Origin: Spirosoma luteum DSM 19990
Lineage (GTDB): Bacteria; Bacteroidota; Bacteroidia; Cytophagales; Spirosomataceae
Assembly: GCF_000374065.1 (NCBI RefSeq)
Contig: NZ_KB893254.1
Location: forward strand, 2,945-66,944
DNA: 64,000 bases
Direction of reading: 5' to 3'
Shown: positions 27,348-36,885 of the stretch, one piece after another
How the letters are laid out: every line of letters begins with the position of its first letter
Numbering within the stretch: position 1 is the first letter of the stretch
Program-made: the position numbers and the translations under genes
The notes under the pieces: model-generated
Database searches by the model: none
What the model was told of the DNA's origin: nothing
Seen by the model: only the letters and a program-made list of their open reading frames with translations

Positions 27348-28061
27348 ATGCTGTTCTATCTGCGTAGTTTTATTTGTTTGCTCCTGCTGGTCCGGTCAGC
27401 CCATGGGCAGGACTCGACAATCCAGTATCTACCGGTCCACGTAGTTATAAAACTGGCTCCCCTCTCCCTCCTGCTCGACCCGGATGCCACCATTCAGGGC
27501 GGGCTGGAAGTTCGGTGCAGCCCGCGAAATTCGGTGCAGGCCGAAGTGGATTTTGGCCATAAAGGGCTATCCGTGGTGCCCGATGAAAAACAACACTTCG
27601 CCGACTGGTCCATCTGGCGGGTACGCTCGGAGTGGCGGCACTATACGGGCCGGTACCGCACGAACAGCCGGAAGAATATTCATATCCGCAGCCCATTCCC
27701 ACTGGGAAACTACCTGGCCATCGAAGGGTTCGCCAAACAGATAAACGCCACCAAAAACCTCGTTCTGTACGACCCCGACCCAAACTTCCCCAACAATCAG
27801 CAGGAAATCAGTCGGTTTGTACTGGGAAGCCACATCAAGTGGGGGCGGCAGATAGCCATTCCTGGGCAGTCGCTTTCCACGTTACCCCGCGTGTTACTGG
27901 ATTTCTATTTGGGCGTAGGGGCTAGGTACGGCATAACCGAACTCACTCCGCCTATTGATACGTCCGGCGGTGGGTTTACTTACGACCGCTTTAGGCCGGG
28001 ACTGAGCAACCGCCTTCAGCCCAGCCTGGCCCTCGGCCTGAAAATTGGGTTTGGGTTGTAA
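27348..28061 (+). CDS. Small outer-membrane-like protein, DUF3575 type
   Basis: A 237-residue protein with a signal peptide ending AHGQ. The mature part alternates amphipathic strands (V-V-I-K-L-A-P-L-S-L-L-L-D-P, then the closing S-L-A-L-G-L-K-I-G-F-G-L) consistent with an eight- to ten-strand outer-membrane barrel of the DUF3575 kind found throughout Bacteroidota. The final residues end in an aromatic-poor but barrel-like strand. It is 55 bases upstream of porQ on the same strand, so they may be co-transcribed. Function unknown. Confidence 0.7.
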   Translation: MLFYLRSFICLLLLVRSAHGQDSTIQYLPVHVVIKLAPLSLLLDPDATIQGGLEVRCSPRNSVQAEVDFGHKGLSVVPDEKQHFADWSIWRVRSEWRHYTGRYRTNSRKNIHIRSPFPLGNYLAIEGFAKQINATKNLVLYDPDPNFPNNQQEISRFVLGSHIKWGRQIAIPGQSLSTLPRVLLDFYLGVGARYGITELTPPIDTSGGGFTYDRFRPGLSNRLQPSLALGLKIGFGL

Positions 28062-28116
28062 GTGAGGACCCGGCTTTTTTTCTGACCTTTGTTACCGACA
28101 ATTCCGGTTTGACCTC

Positions 28117-29172
28117 TTGCGTTTTTGGCTCTGCGTTTTTCCTGTTTTTTTAACGGCCCTTGCGTCCGTTCGTGCCCAGTCCCTCGGCGGGCAGCGCGTC
28201 TTTTCGTTTCTCGACCTGCCGACGCACGCCCGCGTAGCCGCACTGGGCGGGCAGGTGGCCAGCGCCACCACCCCCGACGGTGCCTATCACCTCAACAACC
28301 CCGCCCTGACTGATTCGATTAAGAACAACGAACTAAGTATCAGCCTGATGCCTTACCTGGCTGTCGCAAAATACTATACCCTGCAGTACGGGTTACCCAT
28401 CAGAAAAGCGGGCACCAGTGGTCATTCCGGTTGGGCCGTTGGGTTGCAATACCTGAGTTACGGCCAGTTCGACCTCACCGACCCGGCGGGCAACACGCTC
28501 GGCACATTTTCGGCCAACGACTACGCCCTGAGCCTGACCCACGCCCGCACGGAAGGCAACTTCACCCTTGGGGCCACCATTAAAGCTGTTGGCTCCAGCA
28601 TCGAAACGTATTCCGCCTTTGGTATTCTGGCCGACCTGGGGGGCGTCTGGCGGCACCCCAAACGCAACCTTACCTTTGGTTTAGTCGCCAAAAATGTGGG
28701 CTATCTGATTAAGAACTACGGGCCTGCAAACCGGAACGCCGGATCGGCCGACCTGCCCTTCGATTTGCAGGCGGGGGTAACGCTGAAACCGCAATACGCC
28801 CCCATCCGGCTGACGCTGACGGCCCACCACCTGCAACGCTTTGACATCAGTTACAACGACCCGAACCTGAACGTCCGCTACGACCTGAGTGGTAACCCCA
28901 TTCCCAAAACCATCAGCGTAACCGAGAAACTAGCCCGGCATCTGAGCGTCGGCGTAGAACTGCTGATTCATCGCAATGTAAACCTGCTGGTTGGTTATAA
29001 CCATCAGAAACGGGCCGAAGGCAGACTGACCACCGGGGGCGCGGGTATTTCCTTCGGCGCGTCGGTGCAGGCAAAGGGTTTCCAGCTGACCTACGGGCGT
29101 TTCACCTCCATTCCAACGGCGGGCACCAGCCAGCTATCTCTGCGGATTGATCTGGAGCGGCTGCTACACTAA
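28117..29172 (+). CDS. porQ: Type IX secretion system protein PorQ
   Basis: A 351-residue outer-membrane protein. The TTG start is the only one that gives the signal peptide MRFWLCVFPVFLTALASVRA followed by Q. The mature protein begins S-L-G-G-Q-R-V-F-S-F-L-D-L-P-T-H-A-R-V-A and continues with A-A-L-G-G-Q and the N-N-P-A-L region, the PorQ signature, then a FadL-like barrel. In Porphyromonas PorQ works with PorU, PorV and PorZ in the attachment of T9SS cargo at the cell surface. The large nuclease ending at 11485 is a plausible client in this genome. Confidence 0.88.
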   Translation: MRFWLCVFPVFLTALASVRAQSLGGQRVFSFLDLPTHARVAALGGQVASATTPDGAYHLNNPALTDSIKNNELSISLMPYLAVAKYYTLQYGLPIRKAGTSGHSGWAVGLQYLSYGQFDLTDPAGNTLGTFSANDYALSLTHARTEGNFTLGATIKAVGSSIETYSAFGILADLGGVWRHPKRNLTFGLVAKNVGYLIKNYGPANRNAGSADLPFDLQAGVTLKPQYAPIRLTLTAHHLQRFDISYNDPNLNVRYDLSGNPIPKTISVTEKLARHLSVGVELLIHRNVNLLVGYNHQKRAEGRLTTGGAGISFGASVQAKGFQLTYGRFTSIPTAGTSQLSLRIDLERLLH

Positions 29173-29174
29173 AC

Positions 29175-29205
29175 AAAAAGCCGCACCCCAACCGGTACGG
29201 CTTTT
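29175..29205. terminator. Bidirectional terminator between porQ and the hexosaminidase gene
   Basis: AAAAGCCG and CGGCTTTT arms (about 29176-29183 with 29198-29205) around a 14-base loop. They are flanked by TTTT on the plus side and TTTTT on the minus side, so the hairpin can serve both convergent genes. Confidence 0.65.
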
Positions 29206-29245
29206 CAGGAAATCCTCACGCACACGCGTCAACCATCAACCTGCT

Positions 29246-31135
29246 TCACCCCCGCCCTACCCGCTTCTGCAAGGCATCGCGCGACAGCGTAATCAGATGT
29301 CCGATGGGTTTTCCATTCCGGTACGTAATGACCCGGAGCGTGACGGGGCCTTCGGGCAGGTCGATGGGCTGGTTGTAGCGGGTCGAGAACGAATCGGGCA
29401 TGGTATCGTCGATGGTGTAATAGAGGTCCAGTCCCGGTGCTTCACTTCCCAGTTCGAGCCGGAGTTTTCCGTTGTTCATGCTTGTTTTGACGATGGCATC
29501 GTAAATGGCTTTCGAATAGTTTATCTGCGCCACGTCGGCCCGGTCGAAGTGGGTTTCTACGCGCTTCACGAAGTCGGGCCAGCTTTTGGCTTCTTTTGGC
29601 GACCAGAACACTTCCGACAATGCCCAGGCGCGGGGGTAGGTCATGTATTCGGCGTAGCGCAATGTGGGTATCTGCTCGGTCCAGAGGTTCCCCTGCCCGC
29701 CCAGAATGTATTTGGCATCGACCCCGTCCGGCACGGGCTCGTAGCTGTAACTTTTGCTGGTGCGTAGGGTAGCGTAAATGGGTGGGTCAATGGTTACCTC
29801 GCCCTGGTTATAGTCCAGATAGGCAAACGTTGTCGGGGTCATCACCACGTTATGGCCCTCTTTAGCGGCTTCAATACCGCCTTTGATACCCCGCCAGCTC
29901 ATGACGGTAGCCCCCGGCGAGATACCACCTTCCAGAATTTCGTCCCAGCCCAGCAGTTTCTTCCCCTTAGCGGTCAGAATTTTCTCCACGCGCCCCATGA
30001 AATAACCCTGCAAATCTTCGACGTGCCGGATGTTCAGTTTCTTCATCAGTGCCTGACAGCCGGGGTCCTGCGCCCAATATCCTTTGTAGCACTCGTCGCC
30101 CCCCACGTGGATGTATTGGTTCGGGAAGAGGGCCGCCACTTCGGTAAATACCTTATCCAGAAACTCGTACACCTTCTCATCCGATGGATTCAGCGTATTT
30201 TCCACTTTCATTTTGAAGGTACCGTTGCCGTACCAGTCCGAAAATGAGGTTCCGGGATTAACACTGACAATGGCTTTTGTGCAGCTCAGTTCCGGGTAAG
30301 CCGCCAAAGCCGCCATGCTGTGGCCGGGTACGTCTATTTCGGGTACAATCGTTACGTTGCGGGCCTGCGCATAAGCCACTACGTCGCGAATATCATCCTG
30401 GGTATAAAAGCCGCCGTACGTAGCCGGTTCGCCGGGTTTGGGCTCAGCCCGGTCGCCGAAGTGTCCGGCCCGGGCTACGCGCCACGCCCCCACTTCGGTC
30501 AGTTTAGGTAGTGATTTGATTTCGATACGCCAGCCGTTATCATCCGTCAGGTGCCAGTGAAACGTATTGTATTTCAGCCGGGCTAACTGGTCGATGTATC
30601 GTTTCACCTCGTCTTTGGTGAAAAAGTGGCGGCTTACATCCAGCATAATACCCCGCCAGCCAAAGCGGGGGTGATCCACGATCCACACGGCCGGCAGCGT
30701 CCAGGTGCGGGCGGTCTTTACGACCGTTTTACTTTCGATGGCTGCGGGCAGAAGTTGCAGCAGGGTCTGCATGCCGTAAAACAGCCCTGCCGGGCGGTTA
30801 GCCGTAATAACCACCCCTTTTGGAGAGCTGTTAAGCGTGTAGCCTTCGTCGCCGAGTTCAGCCTGGCGGGCATCGGTCAGGTTCAGTTGAATCGTGCCCG
30901 TTTTGCCCGGTCGGGCCGCAATGCCGAATCCGGTAGGCACATTCAACCGCAGGCCGAGCATATCCGCCACGCCCTGGGCTTCGGGTTTGTTGTAGTGGAT
31001 GCTGGCGGATTTTGTCAGCGAAAAAACGCCCGTTCGGGGTTGTACACTAGCGGGTTGGGGAATCAAACTGACCGGCGACTGGGCCTGGGCAGTGGCAATA
31101 CAAAAGGCAAAAAGAAACAGCAGACTCCGGTTCAT
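29246..31135 (-). CDS. Beta-N-acetylhexosaminidase (GH20), secreted
   Basis: A 629-residue enzyme with a signal peptide (ending TAQAQ). Residues about 25-155 are the GH20b non-catalytic domain. The (beta/alpha)8 catalytic domain follows (about 160-500) with H-x-G-G-D-E-C, giving the Asp-Glu catalytic pair used in substrate-assisted hydrolysis, plus the conserved W-x-L-T-D-D-N-G-W and R-H-F-x-x-K-D. The C-terminal 120 residues form a beta domain. It releases terminal GlcNAc or GalNAc, probably in the periplasm or outside, from chitin-like or peptidoglycan-derived sugars. A TAAATTTG box is at 31213-31206. Confidence 0.92.
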   Translation of the reverse strand: MNRSLLFLFAFCIATAQAQSPVSLIPQPASVQPRTGVFSLTKSASIHYNKPEAQGVADMLGLRLNVPTGFGIAARPGKTGTIQLNLTDARQAELGDEGYTLNSSPKGVVITANRPAGLFYGMQTLLQLLPAAIESKTVVKTARTWTLPAVWIVDHPRFGWRGIMLDVSRHFFTKDEVKRYIDQLARLKYNTFHWHLTDDNGWRIEIKSLPKLTEVGAWRVARAGHFGDRAEPKPGEPATYGGFYTQDDIRDVVAYAQARNVTIVPEIDVPGHSMAALAAYPELSCTKAIVSVNPGTSFSDWYGNGTFKMKVENTLNPSDEKVYEFLDKVFTEVAALFPNQYIHVGGDECYKGYWAQDPGCQALMKKLNIRHVEDLQGYFMGRVEKILTAKGKKLLGWDEILEGGISPGATVMSWRGIKGGIEAAKEGHNVVMTPTTFAYLDYNQGEVTIDPPIYATLRTSKSYSYEPVPDGVDAKYILGGQGNLWTEQIPTLRYAEYMTYPRAWALSEVFWSPKEAKSWPDFVKRVETHFDRADVAQINYSKAIYDAIVKTSMNNGKLRLELGSEAPGLDLYYTIDDTMPDSFSTRYNQPIDLPEGPVTLRVITYRNGKPIGHLITLSRDALQKRVGRG

Positions 31136-31205
31136 GCGTTGCGTGATTGATGGTTATAGGGTAAAGCGAATTAGGGCTGTATTTTAATGCCGAACGGTCA
31201 AAACC

Positions 31206-31213
31206 CAAATTTA
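31206..31213 (-). promoter_or_regulatory. -7 promoter box for the hexosaminidase gene
   Basis: TAAATTTG on the minus strand, an exact TANNTTTG match, 70 bases upstream of the start codon in the divergent region shared with hslU. No clear -33 TTG is present. Confidence 0.4.
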
Positions 31214-31293
31214 CCCCGTCCATCTGGCACATTTTCCGGTTTCCTGCGTTTCTTTGACAGAGCGTATGGAGATGATAGACTCCCTCTTGATTG

Positions 31294-32688
31294 ATGACAG
31301 AATTACTGAAAGACCTTACCCCCCGGCAGATTGTTGCCGAACTCGACCAATACATTATCGGCCAGCACGATGCTAAACGCAACGTTGCCATTGCGCTGCG
31401 TAACCGCTGGCGACGCATGAACAGCCCGGCCGACATGCAGCATGAAATAACGCCGAACAACATTCTGATGATTGGTGCCACGGGCGTCGGGAAAACCGAA
31501 ATTGCCCGGCGACTGGCTAAAATTGCCGATGCTCCCTTCATCAAGGTCGAAGCCTCCAAGTTTACCGAAGTAGGTTACGTAGGCCGCGATGTAGAAAGCA
31601 TGGTGCGTGACCTGGTCGAGCAATCCGTCAACATGGTCCGGTCGGCCAAGAAAGAGGCCGTGCAGGTACGGGCGCAGCAACTGGTGGAAGATGCCATTCT
31701 GGATATCCTGATTCCATCCGTCAAACCAGTTACAACGAATGGGCAGGTCGGCTTTGAGAACGAATACAAAGGCGATTCCGACGCCGAACTAAACGAACGC
31801 ACCCGCGAACGGTTCCGCGAGAAAATCCGCTCCGGCGAGATGGACGACCGCAAAATAGACATCGATGTACAGCAGAGCCAGACCCCGAACATTGGGGTGA
31901 TGGGCGGTTCGGTGGATGATTTGTCCATGATGAATATCCAGGAAATGATTGGCAACATGATGCCCAAGCGGGGTAAAAAACGCAAGGTCACCATTGCCGA
32001 AGCCCGCACCATTCTGCTGGAAGAGGAAGCAGCCAAACTCATCGACATGGATGAGGTGAAGGAGGAAGCCATCCGCAAAGCCGAAGACGCCGGTATCATC
32101 TTCATCGACGAAATTGACAAAGTAGCCTCGGCCCGGTCGGGCAACGGCGGTGGCGGCCCCGACGTGAGCCGGGAAGGTGTCCAGCGCGACTTGTTGCCCA
32201 TTGTGGAGGGGAGCGCCGTCAATACCAAATACGGCGTTATTCATACCGACCATATTCTGTTCATTGCCGCCGGTGCCTTCCACGTGGCCAAACCCAGCGA
32301 CCTGATTCCCGAATTGCAGGGGCGTTTCCCGATTCGGGTGGAGTTGCAGAGCTTATCGGAAGATGATTTTTACCACATTCTGAAAGAGCCCCGGAACGCC
32401 CTCACCAAGCAGTACGAAGCCATGCTGGAATCCGAAGAGGTCAAACTGACCTTCGATGATGATGCCCTGCGCGAACTGGCCCGGATTGCCTTCGAAGTAA
32501 ACGGCGAGGTCGAAAATATCGGCGCCCGCCGATTGCAAACGGTGCTGAGTCACCTCATGAATGATTTCATGTTCGACATTCCCGACGTTATTGGGGCCAA
32601 TGCCCACGTAGTTGTCACGAAAGAATTAGTAAACGAAAAACTGAATGGTCTGGTGAAGAACCGGGATTTGAGCCAGTTTATTCTGTAG
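31294..32688 (+). CDS. hslU: ATP-dependent protease ATPase subunit HslU
   Basis: A 464-residue AAA+ unfoldase. The Walker A motif G-A-T-G-V-G-K-T is at residues 61-68, Walker B is I-I-F-I-D-E-I-D-K, and the I-domain lies between them (about 110-245). The C-terminus ends S-Q-F-I-L, the tail that docks on HslV. HslU hexamers feed unfolded protein to the HslV peptidase in the cytoplasm. The ATG at 31294 is used instead of the adjacent TTG. hslV is not next to it in this window. It is divergent from the hexosaminidase gene. Confidence 0.96.
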   Translation: MTELLKDLTPRQIVAELDQYIIGQHDAKRNVAIALRNRWRRMNSPADMQHEITPNNILMIGATGVGKTEIARRLAKIADAPFIKVEASKFTEVGYVGRDVESMVRDLVEQSVNMVRSAKKEAVQVRAQQLVEDAILDILIPSVKPVTTNGQVGFENEYKGDSDAELNERTRERFREKIRSGEMDDRKIDIDVQQSQTPNIGVMGGSVDDLSMMNIQEMIGNMMPKRGKKRKVTIAEARTILLEEEAAKLIDMDEVKEEAIRKAEDAGIIFIDEIDKVASARSGNGGGGPDVSREGVQRDLLPIVEGSAVNTKYGVIHTDHILFIAAGAFHVAKPSDLIPELQGRFPIRVELQSLSEDDFYHILKEPRNALTKQYEAMLESEEVKLTFDDDALRELARIAFEVNGEVENIGARRLQTVLSHLMNDFMFDIPDVIGANAHVVVTKELVNEKLNGLVKNRDLSQFIL

Positions 32689-32723
32689 CCATCCATGGCC
32701 CGGGCCGTGAACTAAATCAGCGC

Positions 32724-32791
32724 CACAAACAGGACAGCCCTTCCTGGTCGTACTGAAATCGGTACGACCAGGAAGGGCTGTCCTGTTTGTG
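32724..32791. terminator. Perfect 30-bp hairpin between convergent hslU and peptidase genes
   Basis: Arms 32724-32753 and 32762-32791 are exact inverted repeats around an 8-base loop. Neither side has a T run, so it is not a textbook intrinsic terminator. The position between two convergent genes still suggests transcription blocking or 3'-end protection. The right arm ends two bases before the peptidase stop codon. Confidence 0.6.
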
Positions 32792-32792
32792 C

Positions 32793-35062
32793 TTACTTCC
32801 CAAGGGTCAGATAGCGAACAGCCCGGTCCAGCACTTCGTCCCGGCCCGCCCGAATGCCTTTGATAGTGGGCCGAATCCGTATTTTGGGCTGCAAACCAAC
32901 CTGTTGTAAGGGACGCCCATCGGCGTGGCGCACGTCGTGGCCGCTGAAGGACAGGCTGATGCCACCCGGAATGGTAAAGTCCGTAACATCGCCATTGGCA
33001 CCGGCGCTGGGGCTACCAATAAACTCGGTGCCGTTGGCCGCTTCAAAAAATAGGCCCGTGTGCTCGGCCTGGCTTTGGGTTCGCTCGTCAACGAGCATCA
33101 CGGTTTTGCCTTTGTAAACCCACTTACCTTCGCCGGGCGGTAGTCGTTGCGCGAAAGAGTATTTCTGCGAAGAGCCATTGGATTCTCCGTTGGCTATGTC
33201 CGGCTCGTTGGGAGCATAGCGGAAAAACTGGGCTGCCACCACGTTTTTCTGCTCGGTCAGGCGGGGGCAATAGCCCAGGCCGTGCCTTGCGGGTAGTTGC
33301 GGGTATCGAAGATAATGGCTTTTGTATCCCGGAATGTCTCGAACATGCGGTCGACGTCTTTAGTCTCCAGCCGTCCCATGTCCACATAACCGATTTTACC
33401 GGGCAATAGCCGAAACGTGACCGATGTATCGGGGGGAGGTTGTAACTGGCTGGCGGGCTGACTGATAAGCGAGATCGTTATTTCGCGCCCGTCGGCCCCC
33501 AGCAGCCCAATGCGAATGGGCGTACCTACGGGACTCCGCAGCAGTCGGTTCCGCACGTAGTATAGTCGGGTCCAGTCGTTGGATGCGGGCTGGACGGCTG
33601 ACATCCGGGCGATGCGCGCGTCTATTTTTTCGCCGTTGACTGCCGTAACCAAATCACCCACCCGAATACCTTTTGCCGCTATCGAATCGGCATAAACCCG
33701 GGTGATAACGGGTTTATTTTCAATAAATTGAATATCAATCAATACCCCGCCATTTCCAGCGTAAGCGGGTAGAGCTGAGCCACTGATGAAGCCGTGCCCA
33801 TCCTGAATAGTCCGGTAAAAATGGGCGATGGCCAGGGCATACTGCATCGAGTCGCGGGCGGCAGCCAGTTCGCCAATGGCCGTTCGGAGACTGGTGTCCC
33901 AGTTGGTGGGCATCAGGTCTTTATAGGCGTGGAAATAGTGAATGATCGACCATATTTTAGCGCCCGCCAGCAGCCGGTAGCCCAGCGCGGGAAATTTACC
34001 GGGGGGGTACCCGGCGGACGGGGGCGTTACGGGCAGGGGCGCGGCCGTGCCAACCATGGCGGCAGCTGGTTTCTGCGGGGAATTTTTCAGCTGGTCGAAT
34101 GCATACCCGGTTGCGTTGTCGGCCGGTAGTATCGAAACGCCCGTCAGGCCGATGCTACCGTCGGCGTTGACCAGCTCACCCGTTCGGAAACGAACGCTGA
34201 TAGCATCGCTGTACGGAAAGGTAACCGTCCGGGCCAATTGTGCGTCCGAGAGGGTATCGGTGCTGTAAAACCGGACGTGGGGCCGGGTTCTGAGTGCAAA
34301 CAGGCTGGGTGTCAACACCGAATTTTTGTTTACCAGAATAGTCAGCGGGCGATTTTTAGCTGTTCGTCGGGGTTGTATTGTCTGACCGCTCAGGGTGTAG
34401 TAACCTGACCAGTAGCCACCGCTGGAGTTGCCGCTTTCGGGCGCGAAACCGCTGTAATTTCGTAAGCGTACGCCCGCCGTAGTGAACTGTTCTGCGGATA
34501 ACAAGCGCTCTAACCCTACATACTGGAAGGCGTACAGGAAGCCTTCCGACTCAAAATCTGACAGTTGCCGGCTGCTGCGCAAATCGAGAAGAACGGCCCG
34601 CGCACGGGGCAACAGACTGGCGAGCGTTCCCACTTTTTCGATGCTGCGTTCGTAGTCCGACACGCCCGCGTAGCCGTTAGTTTTGAGGACCAGTATACTG
34701 TCGGGCGTAACGTAAACCTGCATCGAATCGGCGGGGGATGTTGCCGTCGCGGCCCGTTTTGTGGTTTGCTGAACAATCGTTGCCTCATCATTCAGCACCC
34801 CCAGGAGTTGCCGGATGGCACTTACAGCTTCTTCATCCGTTTGGGCGTTGGCTACCTGCGGAACCGTAGCCGCAAAAGCCGAATCCCAGTTGATGGCTTT
34901 ATAGCCCGGATAGGGATGGAAAAATTTGATGTGGCCGTACAACTCCGACAGTTTGGCAACCCGTTCGATCTGGTCGGGCGTGTAGACAGGCGACTGTGCC
35001 GATGCAGTTGCAACGGCAACGCAAAACAGCCCTGTCAGTATGTAAATTGCAACTCGGTTCAT
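32793..35062 (-). pseudogene. S41 family peptidase gene with a frameshift
   Basis: Two minus-strand frames together make one secreted S41 (C-terminal processing/tricorn-like) peptidase. The first (35062 to 33257, 601 residues) has a signal peptide, an N-domain and a PDZ-like domain (G-I-R-V-G-D-L-V-T-A-V-N-G). The second (33242 to 32793) carries the catalytic part with Q-S-Q-A-E, holding the serine, and G-S-P-S-A-G-A-N-G-D. They meet at a run of five C near 33270. One extra C would read on as A-I-A-P-R-L-T-E-Q-K-N-V-V and restore a protein of about 755 residues. It is either a true frameshift or a homopolymer read error. Confidence 0.85.
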
Positions 35063-35092
35063 ATCGTTTTTGCGTTGGAATTGACTAGTGGG

Positions 35093-35491
35093 TCACTCAC
35101 TAAGCAGGAGCACCACCTGCCCGATAGCCCGGTTCGTATCGGCCCGTTTCCGGTCGGGTGGGTCGAACCGATTGAATGGGCAAAGTTCGAGTACAAAAGT
35201 TTCATCAACGGTTTCCTCCTCAATGGGCGTGTATAGCTTATACCCTTTCAGCGTAACGGGCAGGATGCCGTGCTGACGTTTGAACCGGGTGAGTAGGCTG
35301 GCCAGCAACTTTTCTACGGATTCTGTAGGTACCCCATCGGCAGGGACAAAGCGAATTTCGGCCTGGTTTCGGTCGACGAGGGTTTGCTCATCCGGGCCAA
35401 AGTGCCCCTGGCAACTAGAAAACGTGCGGACCAGACCGGTTTGGTTCAGCGCATCGACCAGGGGACGTATTTCAGGTTCAATCGTATCCAT
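35093..35491 (-). CDS. Conserved-looking protein of unknown function, coupled to an MFS gene
   Basis: A 132-residue soluble protein. It opens with a helix (IRPLVDALNQTGLV) leading to T-F-S-S-C-Q-G-H-F-G, a Cys-His pair in a loop, and later D-R-N-Q-A-E-I-R-F and a C-terminal strand F-V-L-E-L-C-P. The S-S-C-x-G pattern recalls the start of TYW3-type wybutosine proteins, but the rest does not match, so I give no function. Its ATG overlaps the MFS stop codon by one base (TGATG), indicating coupled translation. Confidence 0.7.
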   Translation of the reverse strand: MDTIEPEIRPLVDALNQTGLVRTFSSCQGHFGPDEQTLVDRNQAEIRFVPADGVPTESVEKLLASLLTRFKRQHGILPVTLKGYKLYTPIEEETVDETFVLELCPFNRFDPPDRKRADTNRAIGQVVLLLSE

Positions 35492-36774
35492 CAGGGTTCC
35501 CCGTCTACCAGGGCCATTTCGTCGGCTTCGTTCATCGGAATCAATCGTTGCCGGTTCCCGTTTCGCCAGAACCAGCCTAAGTACCCAACGGCCAGCAGGG
35601 CCATGATGGCCGACACACCAAACGATGCCGCCATCCCCGGTTCACCCACTACATTATTGAGTACCCAGCCCGCGCCCACCGCCCCCAAACCAATACCCGC
35701 TTCGAGGGCAATGTACATGGTAGCCATGGCCCGTCCCCGCGTTTTCTCGTCGCTCAGGTCGACCGTCCAGGCCTGGACGGTCGGCGAATTCATGCCCCAC
35801 GACATGCCATAGAAAACGGCCGCTGTCCAGAACCACGCGGTCGAGTTGGCCAGCATGAGCAGGACCATCGACACCACCAGCACACAGGTCGAAATAAACA
35901 GCACGGGCAACCGACCGTACCGGTCAGAACTGCGGCTGAATAACAGCCGGATACCCAGCGAAGCAATGGTATAGACGGAGAAAAAAAGCCCTTTGTTGGC
36001 GATACCGAGCGAGGTACTCAGCGTGGGCACCACAATCAATACCACCCCCGACGAGAAGGATTGCAGCAGCAACACAATGAACGGCGGCAGGGCCGACTTA
36101 TCGAAGATCTCCTCTTTTTTCAACCGCAACAGACTAAACCGAAACGGCTGCGTGCTGACCAGCGTTTCGGGCATTTGCAGCAGGATAACGATGGATAGCA
36201 GCGCAAAAGCCGACGACGTCCAGAACATAAGCTGCATGGAAAAATCGGTGGCTAACCAACTGCCAATGGCGGGGCCCAGCGACATGCCCATGGCCGTAAA
36301 CAGGCCCAGGGTCCCCATGGCTTCGCCCCGCCGGTTGGCGGGAACCATATCGGCTACGTAGGCAGCCGTAGCGGTGGGTTTGGTCCCCGTAGAAAACCCG
36401 TGAATAAGCCGGAGCGTCAGGAATCCCCACACCGTGAGCAGGTAGGGGTACAAAAACCCACACACAAAACACACGATAGACCCGAACGCCATGACCGGCA
36501 CCCGCCCTACGGTATCCGTAATTTTACCGCTGAAGGGGCGCGATATACCCGCCGTGAGTGTAAACAAAGCGATAATCAACCCTACATACTCCTTACCACC
36601 CATCTTCGTCAGATAAGCGGGCAGTTCGGGAATCATCATCGAGAAACTGGCGCAGAACAGAAAGTTACTGGAAGCAAGCAACCAGAACGAAAACGTATAG
36701 AGCGAGGGGCCCCGGCGAGTCTGGCGGGTAGATGAAGAGCGAGCGGTCAAAACCGGTTGATTGGGTGCGCACAA
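35491..36774 (-). CDS. MFS transporter
   Basis: A major-facilitator protein of up to 427 residues with 12 transmembrane segments. The loop 2-3 signature is seen as G-K-I-T-D-T-V-G-R-V-P-V and the second copy as S-R-S-S-D-R-Y-G-R-L-P-V. It resembles drug or metabolite exporters. The coordinates follow a TTG at 36774, but this codon sits inside a TAAATTTG promoter box (36779-36772). A second TTG at 36750, just before TM1, is a better start; no ATG lies before TM1. Substrate unknown; the next gene is overlapped by one base. Confidence 0.85.
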   Translation of the reverse strand: MCAPNQPVLTARSSSTRQTRRGPSLYTFSFWLLASSNFLFCASFSMMIPELPAYLTKMGGKEYVGLIIALFTLTAGISRPFSGKITDTVGRVPVMAFGSIVCFVCGFLYPYLLTVWGFLTLRLIHGFSTGTKPTATAAYVADMVPANRRGEAMGTLGLFTAMGMSLGPAIGSWLATDFSMQLMFWTSSAFALLSIVILLQMPETLVSTQPFRFSLLRLKKEEIFDKSALPPFIVLLLQSFSSGVVLIVVPTLSTSLGIANKGLFFSVYTIASLGIRLLFSRSSDRYGRLPVLFISTCVLVVSMVLLMLANSTAWFWTAAVFYGMSWGMNSPTVQAWTVDLSDEKTRGRAMATMYIALEAGIGLGAVGAGWVLNNVVGEPGMAASFGVSAIMALLAVGYLGWFWRNGNRQRLIPMNEADEMALVDGEP

Positions 36775-36779
36775 ATTTA
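36772..36779 (-). promoter_or_regulatory. -7 promoter box for the MFS operon
   Basis: TAAATTTG on the minus strand, exact TANNTTTG. It overlaps the most upstream candidate start codon and argues for translation from 36750. No -33 TTG at the usual spacing. Confidence 0.4.
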
Positions 36780-36877
36780 CGATGCTTTTATGATAAGGGT
36801 GCGGGTTGGCCAGATGAAAGATGAACGGGATAACACGTACTTCACGCGCTACTAGACGAACGGGTCATGTTTTGGCG

Positions 36878-36885
36878 TAAATTTG
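36878..36885 (+). promoter_or_regulatory. Possible -7 promoter box for mltG
   Basis: TAAATTTG fits TANNTTTG and lies 105 bases upstream of the mltG start, implying a leader of about 100 bases. No TTG is found about 19 bases upstream. Confidence 0.35.
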
